This document shows, piece after piece, positions 36,017-46,641 of a stretch of DNA of 64,000 nucleotides. The notes under the pieces are model-generated. The model made no database searches. It was not told the origin of the DNA and saw nothing but the letters and a program-made list of their open reading frames with translations. The stretch's first letter is position 1. Each line of letters starts with the position of its first letter. Source of the stretch: Rhinopithecus roxellana (taxonomy: Eukaryota; Chordata; Mammalia; Primates; Cercopithecidae); NCBI RefSeq assembly GCF_007565055.1, contig NC_044565.1:41129711-41193710 (forward strand), given 5' to 3'. The translations under genes were made by a program, and so were the position numbers.

Positions 36017-37629
36017 CAATGGGATGCTCCAAACTCAAAGGTGAGTGTTTTGGACTTTTTGGTTAGTTTTCCTACAGTTCCTTCTTTTCAGAATCCAGTT
36101 TTTTCAGCTGGAGGAGGTGTCCTGCCTCTGAGTGAGAAAAGCTGTTGTGGTTTGTTAAATTTTTTAGCTGCACAGGCGGAAGGATATTCTTCCTTGTGGT
36201 TTAGAATTACACTCTAGAAAGTTGCAAACAGATTTCCACACCCCCCCTTAAGGTGCCTTCTTGTGCTGTTTTAAAAAGGAGGGCTCTAGAGAAGGCACCG
36301 ATATATATATTTTTTAATAAAAGGAAAAATAAAATACAAGGACATGGAATGAATAAGGAGACTGAAGGGAAAACAAGCCCGAGGAGATAAAGTGAAAATT
36401 CTCTTACATTTGAGTCTTGGGTCGGAGGTAGGGGTGGGGACTGCCAACTGCTATAGTGGTGTTTAGAAATAAAGAGTCTGTGTTATGTCTAGTGGTCCTA
36501 GTATTTTGTGTTACTCTGACCCCGGCATTGTATCATTTCAATGCAGTCAGGGTGTGCAAACGTTCAGTTCTGGTTGGAGGAAGGTATTTTGTATTCAGGC
36601 CAAATCTACATTTCAGATTTGAAATAGGGGAGCAGGGGAGAGAAAGGGCGGGGCTGGCAGGGGCGAAGGTCAGTGTTCACAGGTCTGAGACCATGTTCAA
36701 TATCACATGACACCTTTGTCAAACAGCATGTCCCCCCTTCCCCCCTATGCAGGGGCTGTCTGGGTTTCTGTACCTTGGGGACTGTCCTCTGAGTTGCCTT
36801 CCCACCCAGACTCTCAGACTTGCTTTTCGTAAACCAGAAGAAATGCATGAAATTTGACCTAGTCCACATTTTTTTTAATGTGGTGGCATGAGAAGCCCTG
36901 GAGGGTCATGTTCCCCGTCCTCTGCCTGGTCAGGCCTGTCTGCATCCCCCTCCTGGGGTCCTGTGGCAGTCTGAGGTCTTGGGGATTGACTGGAGGCTGC
37001 GGAGAGGGGGAGTGGTGTCGTATTTCATGGCCGCATCCTTGAAGGTGAGCGTTGGGTCTGCAGCCCAGGGTCGGGTCATCTCCTGAAACCTCAGAGGAGA
37101 TGAATTAAACCTGGGCAGTCAGATGCATTTGAAATGGCTTCAGAGAGCAGTGATTATGGCTTCTGAGTTTCAGGGCTGTCTGTTGCCCTGTGGTGAGGGG
37201 CAGGAACAGGGGAGTATGGGCTGACGGCCAACCTTTCATTTCTACGGCCCATAGTTCACCTCTGGCTTTGGTCACCAGAGCTTGATGATCTTTGCCTGAT
37301 CCCTGGTAGACATCTATCCCTATCACCATAGTCCTCGAAAAAGACCCACTGACCTGGAGGAAACCCTGGCTGGGAGGGTGCAGTGACACACCCCAAGGAT
37401 GCTTTAGGAAAGGGGGCAAGACTGGTGGATACCGTAGTCACTTTCCTTCTTCATCCTTCAGACACTGATTGACACTGATTATTTGAAGACCAGGGAAAGG
37501 AAGAATGAGCTCCCAGTGGAGAGCAGTTTCCCAGTCATTGCTTTAGACTTGCAGCATTGTTGAAACTTTACTTGAGATTTATGGAAGAGAGATACATCCA
37601 TGAGTGAGCGCAAGTAGCAAAGGCAGGAC
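36017..37629. other. Unique sequence, ~1.6 kb
   Basis: No supported exon. A C-run lies near 36240-36247 and a TATATATAT run at 36301-36310. Confidence 0.45.
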
Positions 37630-38140
37630 TTAGAGACACATAGACCTGAGTTCAGATCCTGAGTATCACTTGAAACTGTGCCTTCTCTGAGATCCTTCCT
37701 TCTTTTTTTTTTTTTTTTTTTTTTGAGACGGAGTCTCGCTCTGTCACCCAGGCTGGAGTGCTGTGGCCGGATCTCAGCTCACTGCAAGCTCCGCCTTCCG
37801 GGTTCACGCCATTCTCCTGTCTCAGCCTCCCGAGTAGCTGGGACTACAGGCGCCGCCACGTCGCCCGGCTAGTTTTTTGTATTTTTTAGTAGAGACGGGG
37901 TTTCACCGTGTTAGCCAGGATGGTCTCGATCTCCTGACCTCATGATCCGCCCGTCTCGGCCTCCCAAAGTGCTGGGATTACAGGCTTGAGCCACCGCGCC
38001 CCGCCGATCTTTCCTTCTTCATCTGGAAAATGGAGACAATACTAACTCAGCTGTGAGGTTATTGTGAACATGGCATGAGTTATTGCAGGCAGAGTGCCTG
38101 GCATGGAGTTGACTCTTAATATACATTAGTCATTATTTGG
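37630..38140 (+). repeat. MIR SINE, sense, split by AluY
   Basis: The left part has 'agacctgagttcagatcctg'. The right part (38006-38140) has 'cttcttcatctggaaaatgg', 'gcagagtgcctggcatggag' and 'taatatacattagtcattat'. The two halves are one MIR interrupted by the AluY at 37705-38005. Confidence 0.8.
37705..38005 (-). mobile_element. AluY (Old World monkey type), antisense
   Basis: Nearly intact reverse AluY with GGCTAGTTTTTTG, CCCGTCTCGG and AGGCTTGAGCC. Target-site duplication GATCCTTCCTTCTT (37691-37704) against GATCTTTCCTTCTT (38006-38019), one mismatch. Confidence 0.97.
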
Positions 38141-38869
38141 TAAGATTTATATCCAGCCCTTATTTCAAAGAGTTAGAGGTGATTTAGACATAAATCTGTG
38201 GAGCAAAGGCAGAGTTTTAAAATGTACATTTTGGCAAAGGGAAAGGGAGCCCGCTCAGAAATGAGGCTTGAATTCCTGAATGAACGAATACTTCTGACCA
38301 AAACACAATTTCCCTAATTTTAGGAAGCTTCAGAGTCCTTCACTCCTCCATGTATTATGGAATCCTTCCAGAAACTGAGCAGTACCCCTAGGATGAGCAC
38401 GAATGCTCGACACCCTGTTTAGACCAGCTGCCGTTTTGAAAGATATTCTTAAATAGATCAAGGTCAATTTTACCTGCTTAATGACCTGCTTGGACAAAGA
38501 AGCAAGGTGCCAGGAACAAGCTGGGGAGATTGGACAGTGGCATTGTGCAGAAAAGCCCCAGCCTGGGGGCTGATGACTCACACTAGCAGCCTTGGCCCTG
38601 CTCTGCCTGCCCTAAACCGGCTTCCAGGCTGCAGAGGTTGCTCTTTGAAATGAGACAAAATCTTTGCAGTACGCCTGGGACATCACAAATCACACACAGC
38701 ACGTCATTAATTCCTATCTTCATGAGCTTCTTAATTCATGTTTTCTCTACTCTTAAAAATGTGGGTCCCTTTCAGTGTGGTTGATGTCTGCTCATGCTAC
38801 TTCACAAGTTCTAACATCAAGCAAAAAGCAGGACAAACTGGGCAAGGGGAGATACTGTGATATGGCAGA
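38141..38869. other. Unique sequence
   Basis: No feature seen. Confidence 0.45.
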
Positions 38870-39050
38870 AAGAGCAAGAACGACATTTTATTTCTCTTGT
38901 CACCGATTAGCCAACCATCAAATTTTGGGTAGTTCAGGCTCCTCCCCGGTGCCTCAGCTTTTAGGTCTGTAAAGTGGGATAATGTTATCTACTCTCGCTA
39001 TGACTTTGTTTTGAAATGTGTTGAGATAATGGATATGAAGGAAACAAAGT
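38870..39050 (+). repeat. MIR SINE, sense
   Basis: 'ccggtgcctcagcttttagg', 'tctgtaaagtgggataatgt' and 'ctcgctatgactttgttttg' match the MIR 3' half. Confidence 0.65.
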
Positions 39051-39370
39051 GTTCTGCATATTGTTTATTTGCCCCTTTAGCCTTTGAGTCCTCCTTGGAG
39101 AAGCTAAGCCAAACTTCATGTGGCCAGACAGCCTGGGTTGGGACACAGCATATTTCCCCAAATATGAGCAACCATCATCGAAGACCCTAACAGGACAGTC
39201 TAGACTCACTCAACCCAGTGGCAGTCTAGAGGGCTGAACAAACTGCTGGACACACCCAGGGGTTCAATGCTCCCCCAGACTTCAGTGTGAAATATGGCAA
39301 GATCTTCAGAGCTATCCCTGTGATGCTCAAAAGTCATGAAACTTGTTGGCACAGGTTGGTATAGAACAGG
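39051..39370. other. Unique spacer
   Basis: No feature seen. Confidence 0.4.
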
Positions 39371-39590
39371 AGTTGGCAAACTGCAGCCTAGGGGCCAAAT
39401 CCAGACCATCACCTGCTTTTGTACATAATGTTTTATTGGAGCACAGCAATGCCCGTTTTCTTATGCATCTATGCTATCTAAGTCTATGACCGCTTCCAGT
39501 GGCAGAGTTGAGTAGTCATGACTGAGATTGGCCCTCAAAGTCAAAAGTATTTACGATCTGGCCCTTTACAGGAAAAATTTTCCCTACCCA
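39371..39590 (-). mobile_element. Nonautonomous hAT-like DNA transposon fragment
   Basis: 'ggagttggcaaactgcagcc', 'gttttattggagcacagcaa', 'tggcagagttgagtagtcat' and 'tctggccctttacagg' belong to a common primate MER-type hAT element. Its relative lies at 55442-55765. The exact family name and the orientation convention are uncertain. Confidence 0.65.
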
Positions 39591-39685
39591 TCATACAGAA
39601 TATAGATTAAAATATGCTGTCACGCAAACCTCCTAAGAATGTGTGGTTTCCCCAGTTTTTAAGCTTATTTTACTTATGAATTTCT

Positions 39686-39996
39686 TTTTTTTTTTTTTTT
39701 TTTTTTGGAGACGGAGTCTCACTCTGTCGCCCAGGCTGGAGCACAGTGGCCGGATCTCAGCTCACTGCAAGCTCCGCCTCCTGGGTTTACGCCATTCTCC
39801 TGCCTCAGCCTCCCGAGTAGCTGGGACTACAGGCGCCCGCCACCTCGCCCGGCTAGTTTTTTGTATTTTTTTTTTTTAGTAGAGACGGGGTTTCACCGTG
39901 TTAGCCAGGATGGTCTCGATCTCCTGACCTCGTGATCCACCCGTCTCGGCCTCCTACAGTGCTGGGATTACAGGCTTGAGCCACCGCGCCCGGCCC
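39686..39996 (-). mobile_element. AluY (Old World monkey type), antisense
   Basis: Reverse AluY with the monkey-type variants. A perfect 15-bp target-site duplication TACTTATGAATTTCT flanks it (39671-39685 and 39997-40011). The middle A-rich linker is expanded to about 12 T near 39868-39879. Minor substitutions (CTACAGTGC for CAAAGTGC). Confidence 0.97.
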
Positions 39997-40070
39997 TACT
40001 TATGAATTTCTATTTATGTCAGAGGAGTTAGTACTCATTGGTGAAACAAGTGAAGTATCATTTTATTTGT

Positions 40071-40097
40071 TTTTTCTTTTCTTTTTTTTTTTTTTTT
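40071..40097. repeat. T-rich run
   Basis: TTTTCTTTTCT followed by T16. No Alu head follows, so it is an orphan poly(T). Confidence 0.7.
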
Positions 40098-40139
40098 GAG
40101 TTTCCTCTGTACAAGAGACAGAAGAAAGTTGACCATCTA

Positions 40140-40325
40140 TATGCCAGGCACTTTACTTACGCCAGCACCTTTACTATTTATGATAACCCAATGATTTAAA
40201 TGTTTTACACATGAAGAAAGTGACCTTCAGAGAGGTTAAGTAACTCAGCCAAGATCACACAGCCAATATGGGATGAAGCCAGGATTTCAATTCAAGTCTG
40301 TCTAATTCAATGCTAAGTTCTTCCC
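40140..40325 (-). repeat. MIR SINE, antisense
   Basis: 'tatgccaggcactttactta', 'cagagaggttaagtaactca', 'gccaagatcacacagccaat' and 'gaagccaggatttcaattca' make a clear antisense MIR. Confidence 0.85.
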
Positions 40326-41870
40326 ACCAGAGGTTGCTGCCTCCATGCCCTTTGCCATGCTCTTTGAAAGCCCCTCAAAGACTAACTCTAGAAGTTACTA
40401 GCCCTTGGAAACATGAACTAAAGCCAATGAGTTACTTTTTGGGGCATTTTGTAGCCTCAGTTACAATTGTGGAGTAAAAGTCTTGCTCACTTGCAGAAGG
40501 GATTTTAGGCATCAAATTGAGTGATGAGAAGGACTTCTTGGGGCTAAGGGATGCTCAGCAGAGCAAGTTTCCCCTCCAGGTCTGACCTGTCCTTATTGGT
40601 CTTTGCTGTGTGGGTGCTTGGTGGTGGCCCTGCTTTTTGAAGGCAATGGGAGTGTCCTGGATTCTGGAAGCAGCCTGGGCATGGGGAACATGATCTGTAC
40701 TGGCTGAGCTGAGCTTCTGGACTGAAGCCAGCCTGGGAGAAGAGGCATCTGATTCGTGATAAGGATAAGGGGCCAAGGGCAGCTGCAGCTGCCCTCAGCT
40801 TAATATATGGTCAATCTTCTGATGAAAAGGCTGAGGGTTAAAGGTCAGCTTTGAGTTGACTCTCAATATACCTGCCCTCCTCTTGCTCCCTGGGGAAGGG
40901 ATTTTTTTCTGTAAGGTTAATTCAGGGTAAACACATTTTAGGGAGAAGCAGAAATGGTAAAGACGTTAAACATTTTTTTTTTTTTTTTTTTTTTAAAGGA
41001 AGGAAGCCAGTGATTTATCTGTTACACTCTGGGTTGCAGATCTTGGTAGTACACATGTCTAATTCTTTAAAGGTTTGAAGCTTTTCGGGTTACGAAGGGA
41101 TGATAAATAATAAATAGTAATTAAATTAAAGATGCGCACACTGGACCCCTCTGAATTCCAGGAATTTTGAAGTTGGACTCACCCTTCATCATAATTAAGA
41201 CTCCCCACTGAGGATGTGCTGGCTGGTCTGCATGGAAGGGACTTCATGGAAGCTCCTCCACAGCCTTCTTGAGCTGTCATAGTTTGGCATCCCCTGGTCT
41301 AGGAGAAGCAGAGACAGAGAAAGAGAGCCTCAGGTGGGGCTGAGGCTGCGACTGCTGGGAGAGGAAGGGGAGAGGCTGTGGGGTGAACAGACAGACATTT
41401 ATGGGAGGAGTTTAGAACTATTGTGTTTTGGGTCCTCTGGGTCCATATTTATCAGATCTCTATCCCCTAACTTGAGAGAAATTTGGAGAATAAAGGATTG
41501 TTCATGCAATAAAACTGTGTAGTTCACTGGGCACTGGGGCATTTACTGGGAAAGTTCAGAAGAGCCAGGGTTGTCTCTACTGGAACAATAAGGGGGCCAT
41601 GATGGGGGCTGAAGGGGCAGATTCTTCAGTCTCAGGTAGAAACTTTGAGTCACCCATTTACCCAAGGCTGAACCACCAGTGTAATGTTGATACTGAAGCC
41701 ATGGCCCCAGGCACTATCCACGATAGCACATTGCAGCTCATACTTCAGGCTATGGGGTTTTGAACAAATCAGAAGCACTGGGATAATAACTCCTGGAGGG
41801 AGAGGCCAGAGAGATGTGAGGATCAGTCTTCAAGGAAGCCTCCATGGACAGAGGCCTTGAGAGCATCTGG
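40326..41870. other. Unique sequence, ~1.5 kb
   Basis: No gene seen. A T-run of about 22 lies at 40973-40994. Confidence 0.45.
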
Positions 41871-41875
41871 AAGGG

Positions 41876-41901
41876 TGTGGGGGAGGGGGAGGGGGAGAGG
41901 G
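41876..41901 (+). repeat. G-run cluster, possible G-quadruplex
   Basis: GGGGG A GGGGG A GGGGG AGA GGG on the plus strand: four G-runs separated by 1-3 nt loops, the standard G4 pattern. Function is not implied. Confidence 0.6.
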
Positions 41902-41993
41902 ACGAAGTCCTGGGAAAGTCTGTGGGCTGAGGGATTGGTGTGTGGGGCTGAGGTGGGCAGGGCTGAGCCTCTGCTGACCTCTGAGTTAAGGAA

Positions 41994-42049
<56 letters not shown>

Positions 42050-42071
42050 CATACCAAAAAAAAAAAAAAAA
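41994..42071. repeat. (CT)n(CA)n compound microsatellite plus A-run
   Basis: CT units to about 42013, CA units to 42048, then A15 at 42056-42071. Confidence 0.95.
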
Positions 42072-43126
42072 CCCAACACTTTGTGGTCCTGTTTATTCTC
42101 AGACAGGGAGTGGACAGCCTTTCGGAGGTGTCCAACTGTGCCGTCCAGCCAGACTGACATCTGTGGGAGTTCAGGGTTTTAAATGTTTAGTCTGTGCGAG
42201 CCCCCCAGGCCCCAGCAGGCCCCACTCCTGATAGGCCGGACTTAGCCATTGACCCCCACTCCCTCCTGAGAAAGGGAATCACGTGGGGTTTGTAAGAGGG
42301 AAGCTCGGCTCCCCATGAAGTCCAAGGCGGAGGAGTGGTCCTGGGCTGTCATCAGAATTGTAGAGAACCTCAGCCTGGGGACCTAGATGGGACTGTAGGT
42401 CAGAAGTTGCCCTCTGCCCGACCTTCAGCCAGCCGTCATTTTCTCCTCTGCAGGGGAATGGCCAGGGCCAGGCCCTGCATCTGGCCTGGGCTTCTCTGTT
42501 CCCATAGCCCTTCATCCTTACTGCTGTCACTGCCCTGACACACAGGCCTGTAATTATTTGTCTGCATGTCTGTCTCCCCCACTCCTCCCAGTCCAAGTAG
42601 CTCTGTTTCTTCAAAAATTTCTCTTTAAGTCTCAAGTTTCTATCACAGCGCTTGGCATAGAGCTTTTGTTTAGTTAAAGCTCTTGGAATTGGGCTGCTCT
42701 GAACTCAGTTGAACATGCTTGTCAAAAGCCCCGAAGTCCCCCGGGCATGACGGAGTTTGGGGCACACTTAGGGAGAGGACTCTGCAGACCTCTGAGCTCG
42801 CTGTCTGTAGAGTCCTGGGCCACAGTCCCAGAGTAACCAGTGGACAGGGGCTGCCCTTTGACATGATGTTCAGCTGTAGTTGTCGTCAGCCTGTTTGGTG
42901 ATGGAAGAGGGACAGCTGGAATCCATGGGGACAAGGAGGGGAGTTGAGGGGATCACTTCTGTGCTGGAGCATCTGCTGCAGTTGCTGCTTTTCTAACTGG
43001 AAGTTCTGCAGGGGCTGGGATGGGGCGTGCCCTGGGAGTTATGTCAGATTGCATCTAATAATCACTTGCTTCTTGCCTGAGTAGCAGCAAGCAAATCACA
43101 GTTAAATAAGCCTGGTTTAAAAAATA
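42072..43126. other. Unique sequence
   Basis: No supported gene. Several overlapping open frames on both strands (42279-42934) lack any recognisable motif. Confidence 0.45.
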
Positions 43127-43136
43127 CATTATTCCT

Positions 43137-43465
43137 GGCCGGGAGCAGTGGCTCACACCTGTAATCCCAGCACTTTGGGAGGCTGAGGCGGGCAGATCAC
43201 GAGGTCAGGAGATCGAGACCATCCTGGCTAACATAGTGAAACCCTATCTCTACTAAAAATACAAAAAATTAGCCAGATGTGGTGGTGGGCGCCTGTAGCC
43301 CCATCTTCTCAGGAGGCTGAGACAAGAGAATGGCGTGAACCCGGGAGGCAGAGGTTGCAGTAAGCTGAGATCGCGCCACTGCACTCCAGCCTGGGCGACA
43401 GAGTGAGACTCCGTCTCAAAAAAAAAAAAACAAAAACAAAAAAAAAAAAAACAGAAAAAAACCAC
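43137..43465 (+). mobile_element. Alu element, sense
   Basis: Full-length sense Alu with a long impure A-tail (AAAAAC interruptions). Target-site duplication CATTATTCCT before the head (43127-43136) and after the tail (43466-43475). AluY/AluS-like. Confidence 0.96.
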
Positions 43466-43912
43466 CATTATTCCTGAAAATACGCTTATTAACTAGTTTA
43501 TGAAACACTTTGTCCCTCAGGGTTCCTGGGGACTAAAGGGTATGAAGATGCGTAAAGTAAAACTAACAAGTTCAGAATGCAAATTATTTACATTGATAAA
43601 CATAATTTATATTCTACAAATCAATTAGCAGAATACAAGTTGCAAAAAAAAAAAAAAAAACAGGGAAAGACACAAATCTATGTATTAAAATTGTGTCTAA
43701 TGTATTTAGTGAGCTGCTGAATTTAGTGGTAAGCTCCAGGAAGAGTCCTCGTCCTCCTGGGGTCTCTCTTTGGCAGCTCCTGCAGTTTAGCCAGTTGTTC
43801 TCTGGCCATGGAAGCTTGAAGTTTGGAGATTCTGCATCTTTTCATGCCAAGGACAACTCAGAAGATAAGCCCGGCTTCACAGTTCTTCAGTCTATGTGGT
43901 TTGCTCTAATGT
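43466..43912. other. Unique spacer
   Basis: No gene seen. An A17 run lies at 43645-43661. Confidence 0.45.
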
Positions 43913-43941
43913 TGATCTATCTATCTATTATCTATCATCTG

Positions 43942-43993
<52 letters not shown>

Positions 43994-44007
43994 TCATCCA
44001 TCCTCCC
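43913..44007. repeat. (TATC)n tetranucleotide microsatellite
   Basis: Impure start (TCTATTATCTATCATCTGTC), then about 12 perfect TATC units to 43993 and a degenerate ATCC tail. A GATA/CTAT-type repeat, expected to vary in length. Confidence 0.95.
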
Positions 44008-44116
44008 ATTTAACATTCCTAGAGAGCCTGCTGTGTACATTGTACAACACTGTGACATTGCTAGGGTGATTCCAAAGAAATGGGATATCCTTGCTCTGAG
44101 AAACTCACCATCTAAT

Positions 44117-44348
44117 TCAGAGGTTCTTAACCTCTGCACTGTTAACATTTTGGGCAGGAGAATTCTTTATTGTGGGGGTCTGTCCTGTGCATTATAGGAT
44201 TTTTAGCAGCATCCCTGGCCTCTATCCACTAGATGCCAGTATCACCTCCTCCCCCCAGTTGTGACAACAAAAAATGTCTCTAGACATTGCCAAATGTCCT
44301 TGGGGGTAGAGGGTGAAATTGCCTCTAGTTGGAAACTGTTGGTCTAAT
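44117..44348 (-). mobile_element. MER5A (hAT-Charlie) nonautonomous transposon, antisense
   Basis: 'cactgttaacattttgggca', 'ctgtcctgtgcattatagga', 'cagcatccctggcctctatc', 'cactagatgccagtatcacc' and 'aatgtctctagacattgcca' follow the whole MER5A in reverse. Nearly full length (~230 bp here). Its segment 44135-44191 is the likely donor of an insertion in the Alu 700 bp to the right. Confidence 0.9.
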
Positions 44349-44841
44349 TGGAGAAAGACACAAAGTAACCTATGCGCTTTAACGGATGCATGCTCAAAGC
44401 ATTATGGGACTAAGGGCGGGGAGCAAGTGTATGCTTGAGCTGCATCTTGAACAGTGCATGGAAGTTTGCCAGGCACAGCAGAGGGGAAAGGGCATTTTAT
44501 GCTGAAGGAACAGTGTGCATGGGTGCGAAAGCATTAAAGAGCATGGCGGGCACGGGCAGAGAGAGCTGGATGTGGCTGGTGTGTAGGCTGAATGATGATA
44601 GGAGGAGGAGGAGATGGGAGAAGGAAGGCCAGAAACAGAATGAACAGGACTCTGATGCATTTGGACTTCATCTTTTTTCTGACATTGGAACCAATGAAGA
44701 TCTTCACATTTAGTTAAGCCTGGGGTGGGATGGGGTGGGCTGCTAAGACACAACTCATGCACTAACTAGGCACTCAAATAGAATAAAAGGGAGGTAAATG
44801 ACTTCTACCTGCCCTTCCTCTTCTTTGATCATCTCCTCAAC
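44349..44841. other. Unique sequence or old unassigned repeat
   Basis: 'gggaaagggcattttatgct' and 'gaacagtgtgcatgggtgcg' suggest an ancient interspersed repeat, not assignable. No gene seen. Confidence 0.4.
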
Positions 44842-44890
44842 CTTTTTTTTTTTTTTAAGATGGAGTCTTTCTCTGCTGCCCAGGCTGGAG

Positions 44891-44947
44891 TGCACAGGAC
44901 AGACCCCTACAACAAGGAATCCTGCTGCCCAAAATGTCAACAGTGCA
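44891..44947. other. Insertion 1: inverted copy of the local MER5A segment
   Basis: 57 bp from TGCACAGGACAGACCCC to GTCAACAGTGCA. By hand, its reverse complement aligns to 44135-44191 without gaps, 51 of 57 identical. Both ends fall on TGCA, a word present in the donor and, exactly or with one change, in the Alu at the break. Confidence 0.85.
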
Positions 44948-45027
44948 ACCTCCGCTCACTGCAACCTCTGCCTCCTGGGTTCAAGTGATTCTCCTGCCTT
45001 AGCCTCCCCAGTAGCTGGGATTACAGG

Positions 45028-45115
45028 CACCTGAGATGTCACCATCTCAAATATGGTTGTTCGGCCTCAAAGCTGAGCAAGTACAGTCTTTAGTGCGGGC
45101 AACAGTCTTTAGTGC
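45028..45115. other. Insertion 2: inverted copy of downstream sequence with a replay
   Basis: 45028-45104 is the reverse complement of 45782-45858, gap-free, 71 of 77 identical by hand count. It is followed by a second copy of ACAGTCTTTAGTGC (first 45083-45096, second 45102-45115), then Alu sequence resumes. Confidence 0.85.
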
Positions 45116-45243
45116 CTGGTCAATTTTTGTATTTTTAGTAGAGATGGGGTTTCACCATGTTGGCCTAGCTGGTCTCGAACTCTGACCTCAAGTGATCTGC
45201 CTGCTTCGGCCTCCCACAGCACTAGGATTACAGACGTGATCCC

Positions 45244-45369
45244 CAACCTTAATTAGAAAGTAGAAGGAAAGTGAAATGAACGTAGTTTCTATCTTATTTG
45301 TCATGTGTAAACCAAGGTTTTTCCTAGGAGCAGAGGAGAGGATGAATTCAGAGTTACTGTGGAAGAGGT
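45244..45369. other. Unique spacer
   Basis: No feature seen. Confidence 0.4.
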
Positions 45370-45745
45370 GGCCATCTCCTTTCCATACTATAAAGTTGCC
45401 ACTGGGGAGAAGTTGCCCAGCCAGGGATTCCATTTCTTGGTCCTTTTCTTACATCTGAGCAGAGACACAACAATTCCTCACCAGGGGAATGTGAGTGAAA
45501 GTGGAGTGTACCTCTTCCAGGCCAACACTCTTCTATATCCTTTCCGTCTTTCACCAACCCTAGGGAGTGAAGCTTCCGTGCATGGCAGAGCCTCATGATA
45601 GAAGGAGCCTGGTCCCTTGAAAGACTGTGTGGAGAGAGCTGCTCACAGATTGGAGCACTGCCCAAGATGTTACATGAGCAAGAAATAAACTTCTGTTGTT
45701 TAGTCACTGCACCTTAGCCTATGCTAACAATTACAGAGTCTGCCT
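45370..45745 (+). repeat. LTR-like ancient repeat (family not assigned)
   Basis: Ends with 'gagcaagaaataaacttctg', 'ttgtttagtcactgcacctt' and 'agcctatgctaacaattaca', the polyadenylation-signal end of an old LTR-like repeat related to the one at 25195-25365. The 5' part is too diverged to delimit. Confidence 0.5.
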
Positions 45746-45781
45746 TTGCTAAGTCAGACCTAAGAGGTCAGATGTCTATTT

Positions 45782-45858
45782 TGTTGCCAGCACTAAAGAC
45801 TGTGCTTGCTCAGCTTTGAGGCCGAACAATCATATCTGAGATAGTGACGTCTCAGGTG
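45782..45858. other. Donor-like sequence of Alu insertion 2
   Basis: The 77 bp from TGTTGCCAGCACTAAAGACT to ACGTCTCAGGTG recur in inverted orientation inside the Alu at 45028-45104. The sequence here continues smoothly into unique flanks, so it is probably the original. Confidence 0.8.
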
Positions 45859-46323
45859 ATGTGTGCATATGTGGAGCAGGGCGGCTGGGAGGTGCTGGCT
45901 TGATCTGCATTCCCGTAGCTTGCAGTAAGATTCCCAGATGGTAGCTGCCCTCTGCACTTTTACCCTTCCTTCCCACTCACCACCCATCACTTCCCCCACT
46001 GTTCCCTCCATCCCACTGTGTCCCATTGATGAAGAAGCTTCCCCATGAAAAGCTGGAGGAGCTCTGCCTTGGGGTTTCTGCTAAGTCACCAGGTTGAGAT
46101 CTTGCTGGAACTCCTTGGAAAGTACAAATGCCCATTGCTTCTCTTTTGGTGGTCTGGGCCTTAACACTCCAGGCTATCACTGTATCATCTGGTCCAGTTG
46201 ACTGTGTCTAAATAGTGGAATTCTTTCTGTGCTCCTGAAAACAAGAGGGATGCTTGGTGTGTGTGTGTATGCGTGCACACATGTGTGCATGCTGTAGGCC
46301 TGATATTAGACACAGACAAGTAA
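45859..46323. other. Unique sequence
   Basis: No gene seen. A short TG-rich run lies at 46257-46290. Confidence 0.45.
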
Positions 46324-46333
46324 AATGTTATGC

Positions 46334-46631
46334 TTTTTTTTTTTTTTTAAGATGGAGTTTCACTCTTATCCCCCAGGCTGGAGTGCAATGGTGTAATCTT
46401 GGCTCACTGCAACCTCTGCCTGCTGGGTTCAAATGATTCTCCTGCCTCAGCCTCCCAAGTAGCTGGAATTACAGGTTCGCGTCACAACGCCTGACTAATT
46501 TTTGTATTTTTAGTAGAGATAGGGTTTCATCATATCAGCCAGGCTGGTCTCGAACTCCTGACCTCAAGTGATCCACCCACCTCAGTCTCCCAAAGTGCTG
46601 GGATTACAGACGTGGGCCACTGCGTCCAGCC
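46334..46631 (-). mobile_element. Alu element, antisense
   Basis: Full-length reverse AluS-like copy. Perfect 10-bp target-site duplication AATGTTATGC (46324-46333 and 46632-46641). Confidence 0.96.
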
Positions 46632-46641
46632 AATGTTATGC

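Larger units (their letters stand above)
44842..45243 (-). mobile_element. Scrambled Alu, antisense, carrying two foreign insertions
   Basis: A reverse AluS/J-like element of about 400 bp instead of ~300. Alu text is broken after GGCTGGAG by 44891-44947 and after ACAGGCACCTG by 45034-45113, then resumes at CAATTTTTGTATTTTTAGTA and runs to the head end near 45243. The foreign pieces match sequences about 700 bp to the left and to the right, in inverted orientation (see findings). Very little Alu sequence is lost at either site, about 8 bp and about 7 bp. Confidence 0.9.

Noticed and set aside
35744..36217. 157-codon Thr/His/Tyr-rich frame
   Set aside because: Low-complexity translation of the CA-rich array.
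42279..42934. Several overlapping frames of 60-118 codons on both strands
   Set aside because: Mutually overlapping, motif-free, and without splice or promoter context.
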